A DNA stretch of 64,000 nucleotides from Turbatrix aceti (GCA_963969345.1 OZ017766.1:12524001-12588000); one strand, 5' to 3'. Shown: positions 33,741 to 46,760, numbered from the stretch's first letter. Notes: generated from the letters alone by a model not told the origin. Made by a program: numbers and translations.

Positions 33741-33974
33741 TTATGGCCATTGATCTTCCAGCGCAGTTGTTCTTTTTTGAATTTGACGATAAATAATGTT
33801 TCGAATTTTAGAATTATCGTAGAATGCTGGCCTATTCATATCCCTGTCTGAGAAAAATCTCTGGGCAATGGGCATGTGAGGTAGGTTGCCAAGCAGTCTG
33901 CCCTGACAAACGATGACCATAACCATGAGTAAGAGTCCAATTGTACAGTAGGAACAGAAATTTGGCCTTGACAT
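33741..33974 (-). CDS. Small secreted peptide precursor, unknown family
   Basis: A single exon of 77 codons starts at 33974. The N-terminus is a strong signal peptide (IGLLLMVMVIVCQG). A ~52-residue mature part follows, with several Arg/Phe/Tyr-rich stretches (IAQRFFSDRDMNRPAFY) and one dibasic QKR site near the end. There are no cysteines in the mature part. A TTTTTTGTATTTAG tract just upstream of the ATG on the minus strand could be a trans-splice acceptor. A neuropeptide-like or other secreted peptide is possible, but no amidation site (GKR or GRR) is present. Confidence 0.5.
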   Translation of the reverse strand: MSRPNFCSYCTIGLLLMVMVIVCQGRLLGNLPHMPIAQRFFSDRDMNRPAFYDNSKIRNIIYRQIQKRTTALEDQWP

Positions 33975-36678
33975 TATCTAAATACAAAAAAAACAATTTT
34001 TTTTGTAGATAGATTACAAAAAAGTGTGGCACACTACAAGTTATATGTTGTATAAGTAATGAAAGATGGGGTATCTGCCTGGTTTATATATACGCTACGC
34101 CTCGGGGTGGATGTAGTATCGTGCGTGTGTGCTGACGGAAAAAGGGGTGGCATCCATGATGCCGCCGGCACATATGTACACGCATGTACGCTCAACTAAA
34201 AAAAAAAGATTAGCCAGACACCGGAAGGTGAAGATCACAGACTCAGGCCTGTTCTCAGAGTATAGGGATTACGTGCATTAGTAACGACACTTTTTTAGTT
34301 ATTCGTGACATCGGATAACGAACTAAACGCCTAATTACAAGTTCTCTCAGATGCCAAAGGGCAAAGTAAAAAAACTTGGATGTTACGCTCGTAATTTCAA
34401 AGCGTTCAAATTTCCGGAAAACGCTAAAAGTAGAAATTTTTGCTTTTGAACTTGAGAAGAGTTTGAATACAATTTCAAATAGTATGTAGGTTTTCAAATA
34501 GATTATTTTTTATAAGAAAAAAAAGATAATCATTGACCTGTTTATTTTATGAGAAAGCTGTTTGTTTTTCATGTTAATCACTCGGACACAAATTATTCTG
34601 AAGAAGTAACGGCTAATAAGTTTGATACAAAAAATATTATTACGATAAATATGTTTTTTGACTCTTTCTGACACAAGATAATAAATATTAAAAATTTGAA
34701 TTTTTCATGATTTTTGTTATTTTGAAAAAAAATTGTTTATTATTTAATTTTTTTAAATTTTTGAACGCAGTATAAAAAAATAGTTATCTGTTCGCGTTCG
34801 TTTGCAAACAAAGATAAATGTTTCAAACGGATGAAACAAAACAATTTTTTTACACCGGTTTGTTTGTTTCACACTAAAAAAGTTCACATTTGTTTGATTT
34901 CTCAAAAATATGAGAATTTTTGTGTTTGTTTGCAAGCAAAAAGCAGGTGTTCACCATCTCTAAAACCCATTTGCCAATGTCAGCACAAAATGATCCAATG
35001 CAGTCACCTTAACAAACCGACAATTTTTTTCGTGGCATTAAGACAATCCGGTATTACCTGCGGTATTTCTTGAAATAGACCCACTACATCTATTTCAAGA
35101 ATCACTACCTCATCGAAAAACGCGTCTAATATATTAGTATTTGATTCATATATGACATTTTGTCTGTCAACGTCATAACGGCCGTCTACATAGTGACGAG
35201 ACCAATAAACTCCTTGAATAGCTACAAATTGGGATTACGCCAAGACCATTCTTTTAATTTTTTATATTTCATCTTCCCCAGTACAGATTACAGTATATTT
35301 CAAAGTGCATGTGAAAAACGCATGGCACGATCTGGTACACTTTTTATGTCATTGTAAACAGTGTTAATCCGGATAATCTGGATGATAATACTTCTTTTTG
35401 TTAGGAAATGTCCTGATTATTAAAGATTATCTAAAAACAAAAAATACTGTAAATGCCAAAATTGGATTCGTCATTTTTTAATTTTTGGAAATGGCGACGC
35501 AAAAAAAAGTTTAGCTCATCGCAATTGTGTTTATTTCTGTTTTCGGTTGCAAAGAAACTTCATTGATGACAGTCGTTTTCTAGGGTTCAAGATCCGTATA
35601 CGTCAAGTGGTGTCATTTTTTTGTTCATCCATGACACAAGCAAAAAAAAGTTCCAGGGGGTGTCGAAATTTTGTAATTTGAAGTTTTGTCTGCAGTCATT
35701 CTTTTTTTGTTCTTTTTTTCGAAGAATTCATTTGTCAGGCAGCAAAAAAAATTACTTTGTGAATAAGAAAAGGGGAAAAACTAGGGCAATGATCACTTAA
35801 AAATAAAACGTCATTTGTTTGTTGGCACTTTTCTCAAGAAGATTAGCGAAGGTCAGTCAATGTGTCTCATCCGATTTGATTGAAGAAACCTAAAAAATTG
35901 AAATGACTATTTTCTAGTTCTGCTGATGCTTTTCCAGAGCTAAGATTATTGCAAGCTTTAAACTGGAAAAATGATGTATTTTTTGACCAAAAATTATATA
36001 AGTAGATTCCCATAATTTTCAATGATGACGTGAGAACTGCCAAACCTTTTTTTTTAGCTCTTTGGCCGAGGCATTCATAACTCTCATCTCTAATTTCAGC
36101 AATTGGAAACCCTTGTTCAAAAATGGAACGCAGATGACGAACGTTTCCCACGTGCTATGATTGTTCAAAAATTTATTTGAACACGTTTTTTTACTTTCTT
36201 ATTAAACAAATTTTTTTTTGAATATTTGGTTCGGTCTAAAAGGTTTTTGAAATTTTTAGTGAAAGTAAAAAATTTGTTTTCAAATTTTTTTGCACCCTAA
36301 GTTTGTAATAAAAATGACAGTTGAAAAAAGATGTCAAAATTAATTTCTAAAATGTAATTTTTATAATAGTTTTTCCTAAACTTCTACAAATAAATTTCAC
36401 AAAAAAAAGTTTTTAGAAATTGAAACGATTTCACTTTTTCCAATAAATACAAAACAAAAGTACACAACAACAAAGAAAACCCCCATCATCGAGTGACGTG
36501 TCCAAAAACTTTGCACCTTTACAAAAAAATAATATCATAATACAATAGTCATACATACATACAACATACATACGACTGTCAATCAAGTAAAAAAAAGTCT
36601 AACATAAGACGATGATCCCGTGACAATGCATGTCTTCCATGCATGACGAATATTTGTTGTTGATGCCAAACTCAGAAG
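33975..36678. other. Intergenic region
   Basis: It includes a hAT-like fragment at about 34776-34960 (GTTCGTTTGCAAACAAA repeats, ending GTGTTCACCATCTCTA) and a perfect 12-bp stem at 35068-35100. A 95-codon minus-strand frame at 35867-36151 (starting MGNVRHLRSIFEQGFPIAEIR) might be a transposase relic but has no other support. CATACATA microsatellite-like repeats lie at 36545-36572. Confidence 0.4.
35068..35100. repeat. Perfect 12-bp hairpin
   Basis: TCTTGAAATAGA and TCTATTTCAAGA are separated by nine bases. No transcript evidence. Confidence 0.6.
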
Positions 36679-37679
36679 TCAGCCGTAAGCGATGAGTCCT
36701 GTTGTTATGCAGCGTCCGAGGGTGCACATCATGTTGGGCGGACAAGTGGTCAACGCGTGACACGCAAAAGTTGATGAAAATGAGTTTTGTATACAGACGC
36801 CTTGCATACAAATTTTTCCAACAGGACAGATGGCTCCAGATGCACACGCTAGAATTAAAAATAATCAGAAAACGTCAGCGTCATGGATCCGTAGTAAAAA
36901 AAAGTCTGCGAAGGCTTACACGATGTCTGTGGAAGAATTTGTGATCCTGTAAAGGCGACGTTGGACTGCGAACAGCGTCCGTTGACGCAAATCTGTCCAT
37001 TCGGGCAGTCTTGAACAATTGTGCAAGGTTGTACACCTGAGACTACCTGTCCCGCGCCAAAAGGACCAAACAGGTTCGCAGTTGTCGAAGTAACGCATCT
37101 ACCTGCCTGGCACACCTGGCCGGTGATGCAATCCAGTGTTTCGGCGCATACTAAAAATTCCAAAAAAATGAAACCTAAATGAAATCCCAAAAGTCCAGAA
37201 GAAAACCAACATTGTCCATTTCCCATGAGTCCTGAGCTCCCGGCTAACAACTCTTCGCCCCCGTAAGCGGAATCCGAGCCGTAGAGGGTATTAAAAATAG
37301 AACCCCCGTACAGTCCTCCTCCACCGTAGAGACCACTGGCGCCACCGTACATCCCATTGGCACCGTACAGTCCTCCGCCGTAGGGATTGTACATGCTACC
37401 GTAGTTCCCTCCGCCATAACCGATGCCACTGAGACCACCAGCGTTGGCAGCAGAAGTGCAGACTCCGGAGACACAGTATTCGCCGTAGGAGCACGTTATG
37501 AAGCGGCAGACATCGCTGTTGTAGCCCCGGAGGGCTGTCAGGAAGGTTGATCCTCCATTAAGTTGGGGTGTGACACTGGAAAAAATTATAAAATTGTATT
37601 AAAAAAATTCATGTAAAACTTACGGTACCGGAGTGTTAAAAATCAGTGAAATAACCAAGAACGGCACTTTTCTGTTCAT
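36679..37679 (-). CDS. Secreted Gly/Tyr-rich protein with EB-like cysteine modules
   Basis: Four exons (37679-37624, 37575-37211, 37150-36920, 36848-36679) join in frame to 273 aa. The N-terminus is hydrophobic (VPFLVISLIF), consistent with secretion. A first Cys unit (CRFITCSYGEYCVSGVC) precedes a Gly/Tyr/Leu repeat region rich in LYGG and MYGG. Four modules with exact spacing C-x5-C-x5-C-x4-C follow: CAETLDCITGQVCQAGRC, CTIVQDCPNGQICVNGRC, CASGAICPVGKICMQGVC and CHALTTCPPNMMCTLGRC. This resembles nematode EB-type modules of extracellular proteins. A role in cuticle, eggshell or other extracellular matrix is likely but not shown. The second donor is GTTGGT, a less usual form. Confidence 0.75.
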
Positions 37680-38458
37680 TGTTAAGTACTCAAATCTGAG
37701 TTTTTACAAAAAAAATTAAAAAAAAGCGCAGACAAAAAACAAACCAGGCAAGTTGCGATCAAATCTGACGCAATAACAAAAAGGCTGTATCCCTTACCTG
37801 CCTATACCTGCCAGCCATTCAAATCCGGTACCCACCAAGAGTCACGCAAGACTGCCCCTCTGTCAAGGCAAGCCGGTTACCTGAGATGACGGCAGGTATA
37901 CCTGTAGGCAGGCATGCAACACGGTCAGTCCCCGATTAGCCCGGATATAACATTTCGTTTTCCGATTTTTCCGTTTTCGCTCATCCTCTGTTTTCCGGTT
38001 CGTGAGGACAAACAAACAAACACACGCGGGACCCGGCGCGTGGACCGATGATGTGCGCAACTGTTGCTTTCGTTGATTGTTCTTTCTTGCGCAATTGAAT
38101 GTCATGGAATATTGCACACACCAATAATTATAATATTACTACTCGCTATATGAATGGTCATGGAAATTGCGCTAGCATGGACATTACATAATAACATCCA
38201 AATTTGTCGACTATAATAAATAAATACATAAAAATTTATCACACTAACAATTTTTTGGAAAATCCTAAAATAATAACGATCAACGTTCGTCGCGTTCTAA
38301 TCCGTGCAAAAAATTTGCTTGCACAAAACTATGCATTACATTTTTGTTTTTGTTCTGAAAAAAATTAGCATTATCCCTTTAGTATATAAATCTCCATTTT
38401 CAACCCCCGATCTTCTTTCCTGTTCTATTTGTATTTATGCGATCGTGAGTGATTGTTC
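37680..38458. other. Intergenic region
   Basis: It contains the promoter of the cysteine-module gene. Short inverted and direct repeats of CCTGCC and AGGCAGG occur at 37795-37920 (for example ACCTGCCTATACCTGCCAGCC). No gene is supported. Confidence 0.35.
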
Positions 38459-38607
38459 ATGGACTTGGGTGAGTTTTTTATCCTTCGTTTCAAATTCCCA
38501 ACGTCAACCAACCTCTTTTTTCAGAGCTGTTCCGAGTCGAACTTCTGGACGACGCCACTGTTGCGGCCATGTTTTGCCCGGCCGACAAACAAAGCAACAT
38601 CGTCTAA
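38459..38607 (+). pseudogene. Two-exon 5' fragment related to the 46.9-49.2 kb gene
   Basis: ATGGACTTGG, a GTGAGT...TTTTCAG intron (38469-38524) and an exon reading ELFRVELLDDATVAAMF close in frame at 38607, giving only 30 aa. It aligns with the exon 1/exon 2 junction of the intact secreted-protein gene (MDMFG, then IFQAELLDDCSV). It lacks the signal peptide and everything downstream. Confidence 0.5.
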
Positions 38608-39056
38608 GAATATGACTTCCGCCACGTGTTTTGCATCTCATTGTGATTTGTACGTTGTGATTTCTTTGTCGTTGTTCTGTATAAATTAATATTTACTTAT
38701 GAATACAAATGATTGAATTTTGCTTATATCATAAGAAGTTTACGTTTAGATGCCGATTTTGTCGATAAAATTTTATTTATTATTTAGAAAAATTAGCCCT
38801 CAGGTAATATTATATTTTTGATCCACCAGAGAAATACTTTCTCTCTCTCTTTGGTTAGTGGTTTGGGCCTTTTTGGCAGTGTGGTAAATAAATGCTACCA
38901 CCAATACTAAATTGCCGTTTTTTGGCCGCGACTAAAAAAACTTATCAATGTACGACGATCTACTGTACTGAATAAACTCAAATCAGTTTTTTATTACAAA
39001 TAAAAAACAAAAAAACGTTACAAAGACCTAATCATCCAGACACATCAGTCCAGACT
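38608..39056. other. Intergenic region
   Basis: A CTCTCTCTCT run lies at 38839-38850. The 3' UTR of the MKS-5-like gene probably starts here on the minus strand, with AATAAA-like signals near 38970-39000. Nothing else is seen. Confidence 0.35.
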
Positions 39057-42000
39057 TTATTCCTGTTCGTTGTCATCACTTGTAAGCTCCCGGACCAGAT
39101 CATCCGAATAAATAACTGTAAAATCCAGCGTTGCTATTGGCTCACCGTTCACTTCATAGACTGAAAAAAATTTTGTATTGAAAAAATCCAAATTCAATGC
39201 TTACATGTAATCGAATGAACACTCGACGAAATGACATCTCTCAAATCAAGTTGTCCGACACCCAGATCATCACAGTTATCATCATTTTCAGGATCGGTGA
39301 CCAAATTAAAGTTAAGACGACTTGAATTCTCAATCCACTGTTTAAGAAGTGCTAGGCGACGCGGCGTGAGGTCGTAGGTTTTTTCGCACTCAAAAGTAGC
39401 TGATGACCACGAATTTCGGGGTAAAGGTAGGGATTCTGCTGTTTCACAGGCTTCAGCAGGAAAATCGAGAAACGTCCATTCGATAAATACATCCGTGTCA
39501 TCGTACTCGACTTCCAACAACAGAGAATTTTCAGTCACAGACAATCGACCAACCCGAATGGTCACACGCCAAATACTCGTATCAGAAGGTTCTTTCGTGT
39601 TGTTAATTTTTTCCTCAGCTGGAACACGCTGTCTGATCGCAGATTCCAGCGGAGTAGCTTCCAAGCTAGGAACTGACTTTGTTCGAGTTTCGGTGATTTC
39701 TTTTTCATCATCGCGAGGCCGAGGAGTCTGTGACGCGCTGGAAGTCTCACTTGGAGGAATCGAAGAATGCAGAGGTTCTTTGAATTCCACAATTCGGGAT
39801 CTGACAGTTCTAGGCGGTGGAACTGGTGGCAGTTTGATCGGCAGACCAGCGAGGGCATTTTCTTCCATCTTTTTGGCTTCTTCGTTCACCCGATCGAGTT
39901 CTTCCGACAAACCTGTAATGTCATCGTCGTCGCTATCTTCGATGCTGGAGACTTCACTGGCAGACGCAATCTCTTCTTCGTCTTCTTTAACCTCAATTTC
40001 ATTTTTTGTCTTCTTCGAAGGCCCGGTATCTCCAATTCCACATTTCAAAACATTTTTCTGAATTTCTGAATTTTCTTTTTTGAAATCTGAATCATTGACG
40101 ACGTATGTATGCGACGATTCGTCGGAAGAAGAAGATTCTTGAAACATCACTACACTTTTTTCAGGTACCGCAGGAAATACCTGAGTAGGTTGTGGGGGCG
40201 GAGCTTCAGGAGTAGGAACTTTTTCGACAACAGTATTAACGCTGCCTTCATCGCTGACGCTCGAGTTAATCCCCGCGTTTTCGACGTTGTTTCGCTCCGA
40301 AGAAGACGAAGAAGTCGAGAAATCTTCCTGGATGCTCTGTAGATTAGCGTGGTGTGCTTCGTCGCTCTGGGAGAATATAGACTTCCAATTAACGTTTTGG
40401 TTGGTAATTTGTTTATCTTCTGGTTGATGAACTACAGGTTTAGATTCCACAGGTGGGATTAAGGGTCGGGGAGGTGGTACAGGTGGTTTTTCTTTTGGAT
40501 ACTTGACTTTTTCCTGCAAATGTCAAAATTATTACTCCAAATACGAATTTGAAAAAAAATATATGTATGTTCATTTTTTTTTATTTTCATCTAAAAATAA
40601 ATATTTAGTTTTTGAAAAATTTCTTAAAAACGAAAGCCAAAAATTACGTTGAAAAGATTTTTGATGCCTTTTTTATTTTTGAAAAAAAACCTAATTTTAT
40701 AATTCTTTTTCAAATTTTTAATACAAATTTTCAATTTTTTGTGAAAAAATCATAATTGTTTTCGAAGACTAAAATTTTTTTTAAACAAAAATTTTTTTTA
40801 ATACAAAAATTTTTTATCCAAAACGAATTCTAAATTTATTTTAGGATTTATTTGAACCGAAACCAAAACCAAAAACTGTTTTTTTTATCGACAACAAAAT
40901 ATTATTTTTTTGAGTTCCCCAATCTGATTCTGGTACACCAAAAAAACCTACCACTGGCTGTAAATCCAGCTTATCATCGTCATTAACGTAAGCAAATTTC
41001 CAGAAAATAGACAAATCAATCGTTGCTTCGGTAGTTTCACCTTTACCATCCACCAGGTTAAAAGATCCCTTGAGGCTTTGATTTCGTGCTAAGACAAACA
41101 ATGGCAACGATACCTTCCCAATCGATGAATTCGTGCTTTCGTCGACGATGTTGATGACCAATTCTTCGGTTTTCAGGAAACGATGCAGAGATGCGCCCAG
41201 AGGGAGGGTATAACTTTTAGAATCGTTAAAAATGGGATCGCTGTTCCTGTACTGAACAGCCGTAAGATGAGGTGCAAGGTCGAATACCTGATAGACAGCG
41301 TAGACAGAAAGAGCTTTGGAACTTTTACCAGATGCCAAAATTGAAAGGTTAGACGCCCTGTGGATTTGAACAGTCAGCTCGTTGTACAGATCAGACGGCA
41401 ACCTGGAGCCATCAACGTCAATGGGCAAAAAAGTAGACGCCGTTATACTTCTCTGAAACATGTTTAATCAAAAACGTTTTGAATTCAATCAAATTTTTTT
41501 AGAAAATATTTTTCGTAGTTTGTTTTATTTTTTTTTAATTTAATAAAACAATTTTTTTCGGAAAACAGGTTTCCGCAAAACGTTAATTCTATAACACTTT
41601 GTCCAATTTTTTCAGATTTTTTTAAAGAAAATTTTTTAGAATTTCTTTCATCAGTTTTTCAAATTTTTCCCAACAGAATTTAATTTTAGAAACTTTTGTC
41701 CAATAAATCGAAGTTTTATCAAAAATTTGTCGATTCATCGATTAGAAAAATTGAAATCGCATTTTTTAAACTTTTTTTAAAAACGAATTTAATTAAAAAA
41801 AATTTTAAATCCGTTTTATTTTTTTTGAATAAAACAAAAAACAACATATTAAAAAATAATTATTTTTCTTTGCAAACCAACCTTCTGAGCCTTTAGACTC
41901 TTGATCAAATTGACAGGTACGTCAATGACGTAAGAAATCATAGCCAACACGTCATTTTTGTGCTTTGGCTGTAATTTCAGAGTACCCGTAATCCTCGAAG

Positions 42001-44522
42001 CCGTCTGATCTGTTTGAAGCAATTTTTTCAACGAAATAGTCCCTCGTCCGAAAAATTCATATCCAACTCCACAAATTTCGAACGCTTCAATTGCGATGGC
42101 GTCTGTTTCAACGTAGTGTACAAACAAGTTGCTGACAATGACGTCGTAGACCGTGACGTAATCCAGTTCACCCTGACTACTCGAAATCTGAGGAGTTGTT
42201 TGAAGCTCAAAATCGAAGAATTCGAGTGACAAAAATATCACGGGATCCGGGGAGTGTGCAATGGTTCGTCCGAGATCGGTAAACTTGATACTGGTAAGCT
42301 TGAGTACAATTTCAGTTGACGACTGGGGTGTTCCAAGATCCAGGGAAGGAGTTACCCATTTTGTGTCGGAGGAACTTGTCAGCGGGAACGAAGGATCGTT
42401 AGCAAGAGAACGAAGCTGATTTTCTAAAACTTCAATGCGCTTTGCACGACGGTTTAGTTCCATGACAAATTCGGCTAGTTTGGATTCGTATTGTCGTTTG
42501 ATGTGAGCGTTTGTGTCGTTTAGGAGCGAAATCTGGAATCAAAAAATTTAATATTTCAAAATTTACACAATGAATGCAATTCAAATTTACAATTTTTTAA
42601 TGAATCCATTTTTTAATAAATAGATTTTTTATTTTTTATTTCTGAAAAAAATAATTTTACCTATTTTTTTATAAAAAAATAGACATTTTTTCTCATTTTT
42701 AACCAAAAATTCTAATAATCATAATTTTCGACAAAAAATTTGTTCAAAAACTGAAACAAAATGATTCTAAAATATTTTTCTTTATTTTCTGATAAAAAAT
42801 AAAATTTATTTTTTTAACCAAAAAATTATTTTTTTAGTCCTAAATACTAGCATTCAAATCCAGTCCTTACCTCCTTCTTATGCCGTTCATTCATCCGATG
42901 CTGAATCATCAATAAATTCCTTGTCTTTTCTAGCTCAGAATACACAGTTTCGTACAACTGCCTCCATTTTGCAATTGTTTGTGGCTCCTCACGGCTCTCC
43001 AATCCATCCCAGCTTCCTCCATCGGCTCTAGCATAGTGGCTATCCACAATACTGGTGACGTCATCAAAAAGTCGATCGATAACAGAGGATGCAATTGATT
43101 TCTCTCTTTTTTGTTTCTTTGGAGATTCAGATTCCTTAGCCGTGGTCATTATCTGCGCCGGTGTATTTGCATTCGTTTTTTCAGACGACGAACGATGCCT
43201 TCTGTCTGCTAATTTTTCTTTCTGGCGCTTGTTTTTGGCCAACAATGATTTGTTCTGAGCTTCTAGAGCATCATTTTTGCGATACAAAGTCTCACGTTCC
43301 GCTGCCTGCTCCGCGCGCTTCTTTTCCAGATCATCCAGGTGTTTTTGAAGAGAATGCAACTGTTGAGACATGGTTTTATGCTTTTCTTCGTCGGCTAGAG
43401 CACTGAAAAATGCCGAAATAAAATATAAACAGTGGAAATAAAAAAAATAAATTTCGGCAAAATTTAAAAATTAGTTACCTTGTAACAAATTTTTCATTTG
43501 CGGTTTTCAGGACGCTATTCTCGGTTTTGACGATTTCGAGTTCTTTTTCGATAACTGCGAGTTGAGTGTCTTTTTCATCGTCGGTCATGGTTTTTCTTTT
43601 AAGAATGTCAATTTCGGATTGCAGTTTAGTGATTGTTGACGTGAGGTTTTCAACTTTCTAAAAAATTAAAAAATTATTTTTTAACGCGTGTTTTAAAAAA
43701 TTTCAAAACAAAAAGTTTTTTGAAGCGACTAAATTGAAAATCGTTATAAAGGTGTGCTAATTTTAAAATTGTAAATAAAATATTTGAAAAAAACAACAAC
43801 TTTTCAACAAAAATATTTTATGTTTTTGATACAATAAAACATAAATTTTCTTTTCAAAAAAAACCTACTTCCTTAGCCTTCGTAGCCTCAAACAACAAAT
43901 CATCATTATGTTCTCCATTTTCCTGAATAATTCTATGCAGCCGAATAATCGTCGCCTTATCTGTCGATCCAGAACCCGTCGAATCCACAATTTGTGGCGT
44001 CCTAGCCCGTGACTCCAAAGACTTTTTCGCTGACACTGAAGTTGTTGTTGTCGTCGAAATCTCAGCCAGCGATGCGGATCTCTGGATTACGTCTGGCTTT
44101 GATGACTCATCGGTATCCACTGTCTGCACGGCCGCCGTCGATCTCGGTCGAGAGGTTCCACGAGAGGTCAGAAAATTTAAAGTCGTCTGCTGCGATTGGG
44201 GACGAGTATAGGTAATAAGTTGGTGGCGAAGGGCCTTGAGTTTCTGTGACAAAAGGCGATTTTGTCTTTCCAATTCCCGATTTTTTTCCTCCAGTTCGAT
44301 GACATTTTCTGTCGACGTTCCAGATAATTTTTCTCGAATTCGCGTCGAAGTTCTAAAAAAAACTTACTTTTAATGGACAAAAAAAAGAAAACCTTACAAT
44401 CTCAATTTCTTTTCAAGACTCGCATTTTCTCGTTTGAGAGTTTGATTTTCTCCAAAAATATTATAAAATCGATCTTCGAGTTGTCCACGATTCCAGGATT
44501 CTACCGCCGGTCGTGTCGGCAT
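39057..44522 (-). CDS. mks-5: RPGRIP1L/MKS-5-like ciliary transition-zone protein
   Basis: Eight exons (44522-44398, 44352-43869, 43657-43479, 43402-42871, 42532-41882, 41452-40952, 40513-39205, 39160-39057) join in frame to 1294 aa. The layout matches RPGRIP1L. Long coiled coils occupy residues ~20-75, 203-330 and ~415-480. A first C2-like domain lies at ~510-650 (VILKLTSIKF-like strands, FFDFELQTT, FEICGVGYEFFGRGTI) and a second at ~680-800 (ELTVQIHRASNLS). A long Pro/Ser/Glu-rich linker follows, then a C-terminal RPGR-interacting-type C2 domain at ~1130-1290 (IWRVTIRVGRLSV, VFIEWTFLDFP, GVGQLDLRDVI). In nematodes MKS-5 scaffolds the transition zone at the base of sensory cilia. Assignment rests on domain order, size and by-eye similarity. 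Confidence 0.8.
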
Positions 44523-45336
44523 GCTGGGAAATTTTTGAAAACAATTGGCAGTAATAAAAAATAGATTTTTTTTTAACAGCCGGGGAATTCAATTGGCCAC
44601 TACACAAACCATGCTGACTGAGTGACCAGTCCAAAATTCTAAATAAAATTGCCAGTAGCGTGCGCGCTGTGGTGTTTCTTTCGTTCCACTCACCATGGTA
44701 ACCGGCCAGTCAGTCATAGGCTCGCTTGAATAAAACGATGCTAGTCGTCGTCCACAAAAAGGGTTTCGGCAATAAACTATGATGGATGCAGTGTCACCAG
44801 CGGTCAGTCAGAAGCAGGTGAAGACCGAGTTATGTAATTGGGGGGAGGGGGCTTGTGTAATAAATTTAATCACTTCATCATCGGCTTTGAAAGATTTGTG
44901 CGAGCGTAAGCACTTCAAAATTGCAAATTAAGCACAGATTTTATAAACACAGTACAAAAATAAAAAATTTAATTTATTTAATTTCAACTAAATCAAAAAA
45001 AAACATTAATTTAGTTTTTAAACTAATGTTTTTTTTAAATTAAAATTAAAAATATATTTAAATTTAAAATCGTTTTTAGCATGGGTGCAAAATTACACAG
45101 CATAAAAATCGGCAGCATAAAAATCGCACAGCATCATCAAAAAAAACAAAAAAAACCTGTTGTTCTCCTCTCCCTGTTGGCGATTCAACCTCTTTCACAA
45201 ACTAAGGCATACTATATTTTATAAAACAATTACACAAAATTAAACCGCGAACAGTAACCATCAACTTTGAAATTCAAAAGTGACTTTGGATGCTCACACT
45301 ATCCTTCTGTTTGTAAGGAACATGTGTTAAGCTTGG

Positions 45337-45518
45337 ACCGAACAGTCGTCGAGAAGATCAATTTGGAGCAAGCCTGCAAAAACACAAATGATTTTTGAGC
45401 TGTGAGATCAACAAAAACTTACAACGATCGTACATGTCCATAAACGTTCCTCAACGGCTGCGGCGTGGGAAGATAAGAAAACTGTGAGCGCAAGCCCAGA
45501 TGTCGACGAACGCTGCAT
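45337..45518 (-). pseudogene. 5' relic related to the 46.9-49.2 kb gene
   Basis: On the minus strand it starts ATGCAGCGTTCGTCGACATC, repeats the signal-peptide exon (GLALTVFLSS-like), has a GTAAGTTTTTG donor and a TTTTTGCAG acceptor, and then LLQIDLLDDCSV, as in exon 2 of the intact gene. The junction is out of frame and no later exons follow. Confidence 0.6.
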
Positions 45519-46140
45519 GCTCTTCGGAGAAAAGTAGCAGCCGACCACGTCGGGCGTTATAAGAAAATCAAAGTGCTTGGATTGTTTTTGACCTCACGGG
45601 TTTGCAGAAAGTTGTGCATGCAAATCCGATTTGGTAATTTTTATAGTTTTGTACGTGTATTTTGTAAAAAATTTTTCGCGGAAGCTTCGAAATTTCTGAA
45701 TGTCACGTAAATTTTTATTTATTTTGATCTTTGTCACGTTCGTACTTCAAAAACTATGCGTGAATCTTGCAAAAGTTTTTTTGTGGAAAATCCGTAAAAA
45801 AACATTTTGAAGAAAAATCCATTGATAACAAAAAAAATAAAGCAGTTTAACCAATCAATATGTAAAAAGTCCCCTCCAATAACAAAGTCGAATAATACTT
45901 TATGAACCACAAAAGCACCGGGTATAGGACAGTTTATCCCCAGACAATTTTCAGACATTACAAGTTACAGACAGGTCATTTTTTCAAATGGCAGTGTATC
46001 CAACTTATTGGAGTCGATTAGAGTGTTACCCCTATTTAGAATCGCGGACGGTCCATATGGGTCGAGTCTTCATCGCAAGTAGCGCGCACTAAAGGGGGGA
46101 GGAGAAAGAGGGCTAGGGAGGGGTGTGTTTTTACACAGCT

Positions 46141-46760
46141 TTTACACTGAAATTGACTAATTGGCGGAGCATAAATGGATGAATGCAGGCGGAGACTGCT
46201 TTAGTGCCGTTGTGATTTAAAGCTCTCTCTGAATATGGGAAGATTTTCCCATAAAAGGCACTCAAACACAAAAAAAGTGTCTATGGGAACACAAAAAAAA
46301 GTGTCATTTTTAGCTGTTAGTTGACCTAATTACTGCAAAAAAAGGCGCGCAAATCCCTGAATGTGCGCTTGATGTTTTGCGCCGATCACTTTCTTTTCGA
46401 TCGTTGTACCGCTTTTTGATCGGAATACACCCAAACGGCCGCACGCATGTTCACGTAAAAAGTTGAGTCGGAATCAATTTTCAGAATCCAGATCGGACGC
46501 CATTGGTCGCAACTTAATTTGCGATAGATTTTTTTTTATAAAAACCGTTCCCGCTTTGGTACGTATATAAAAATGCGCAAAAATTTATAAAACTGCAGTT
46601 TTTGCCACCTTTGTAACTTTGTATAATCTTCGGTTGTGCAAATTTTGTTTTTCATTTTATTTTCAAATTAGGCTTTTATTTTTAGCATCCATTTTTGCCT
46701 AAATAATAGAAAAAACGCTGAAAACGTAAATTGTTTTGTATGTTTTAGATTTCTTCCCTA
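46141..46760. repeat. Duplicated intergenic block, copy 2
   Basis: Same-orientation partner of 32812-33440; shared blocks include TTGGCGGAGCATAAA, CTTGATGTTTTGCG and ATCCATTTTTGCC. Confidence 0.65.

Noticed and set aside
35867..36151. 95-codon minus-strand frame resembling a transposase start
   Set aside because: No catalytic motif, no inverted repeats around it and no continuation; possible relic only.
39495..40061. 188-codon plus-strand frame
   Set aside because: Antisense to exon 7 of the MKS-5-like gene, Ser-rich because of the complementary codons; the minus-strand frame has introns and domains.
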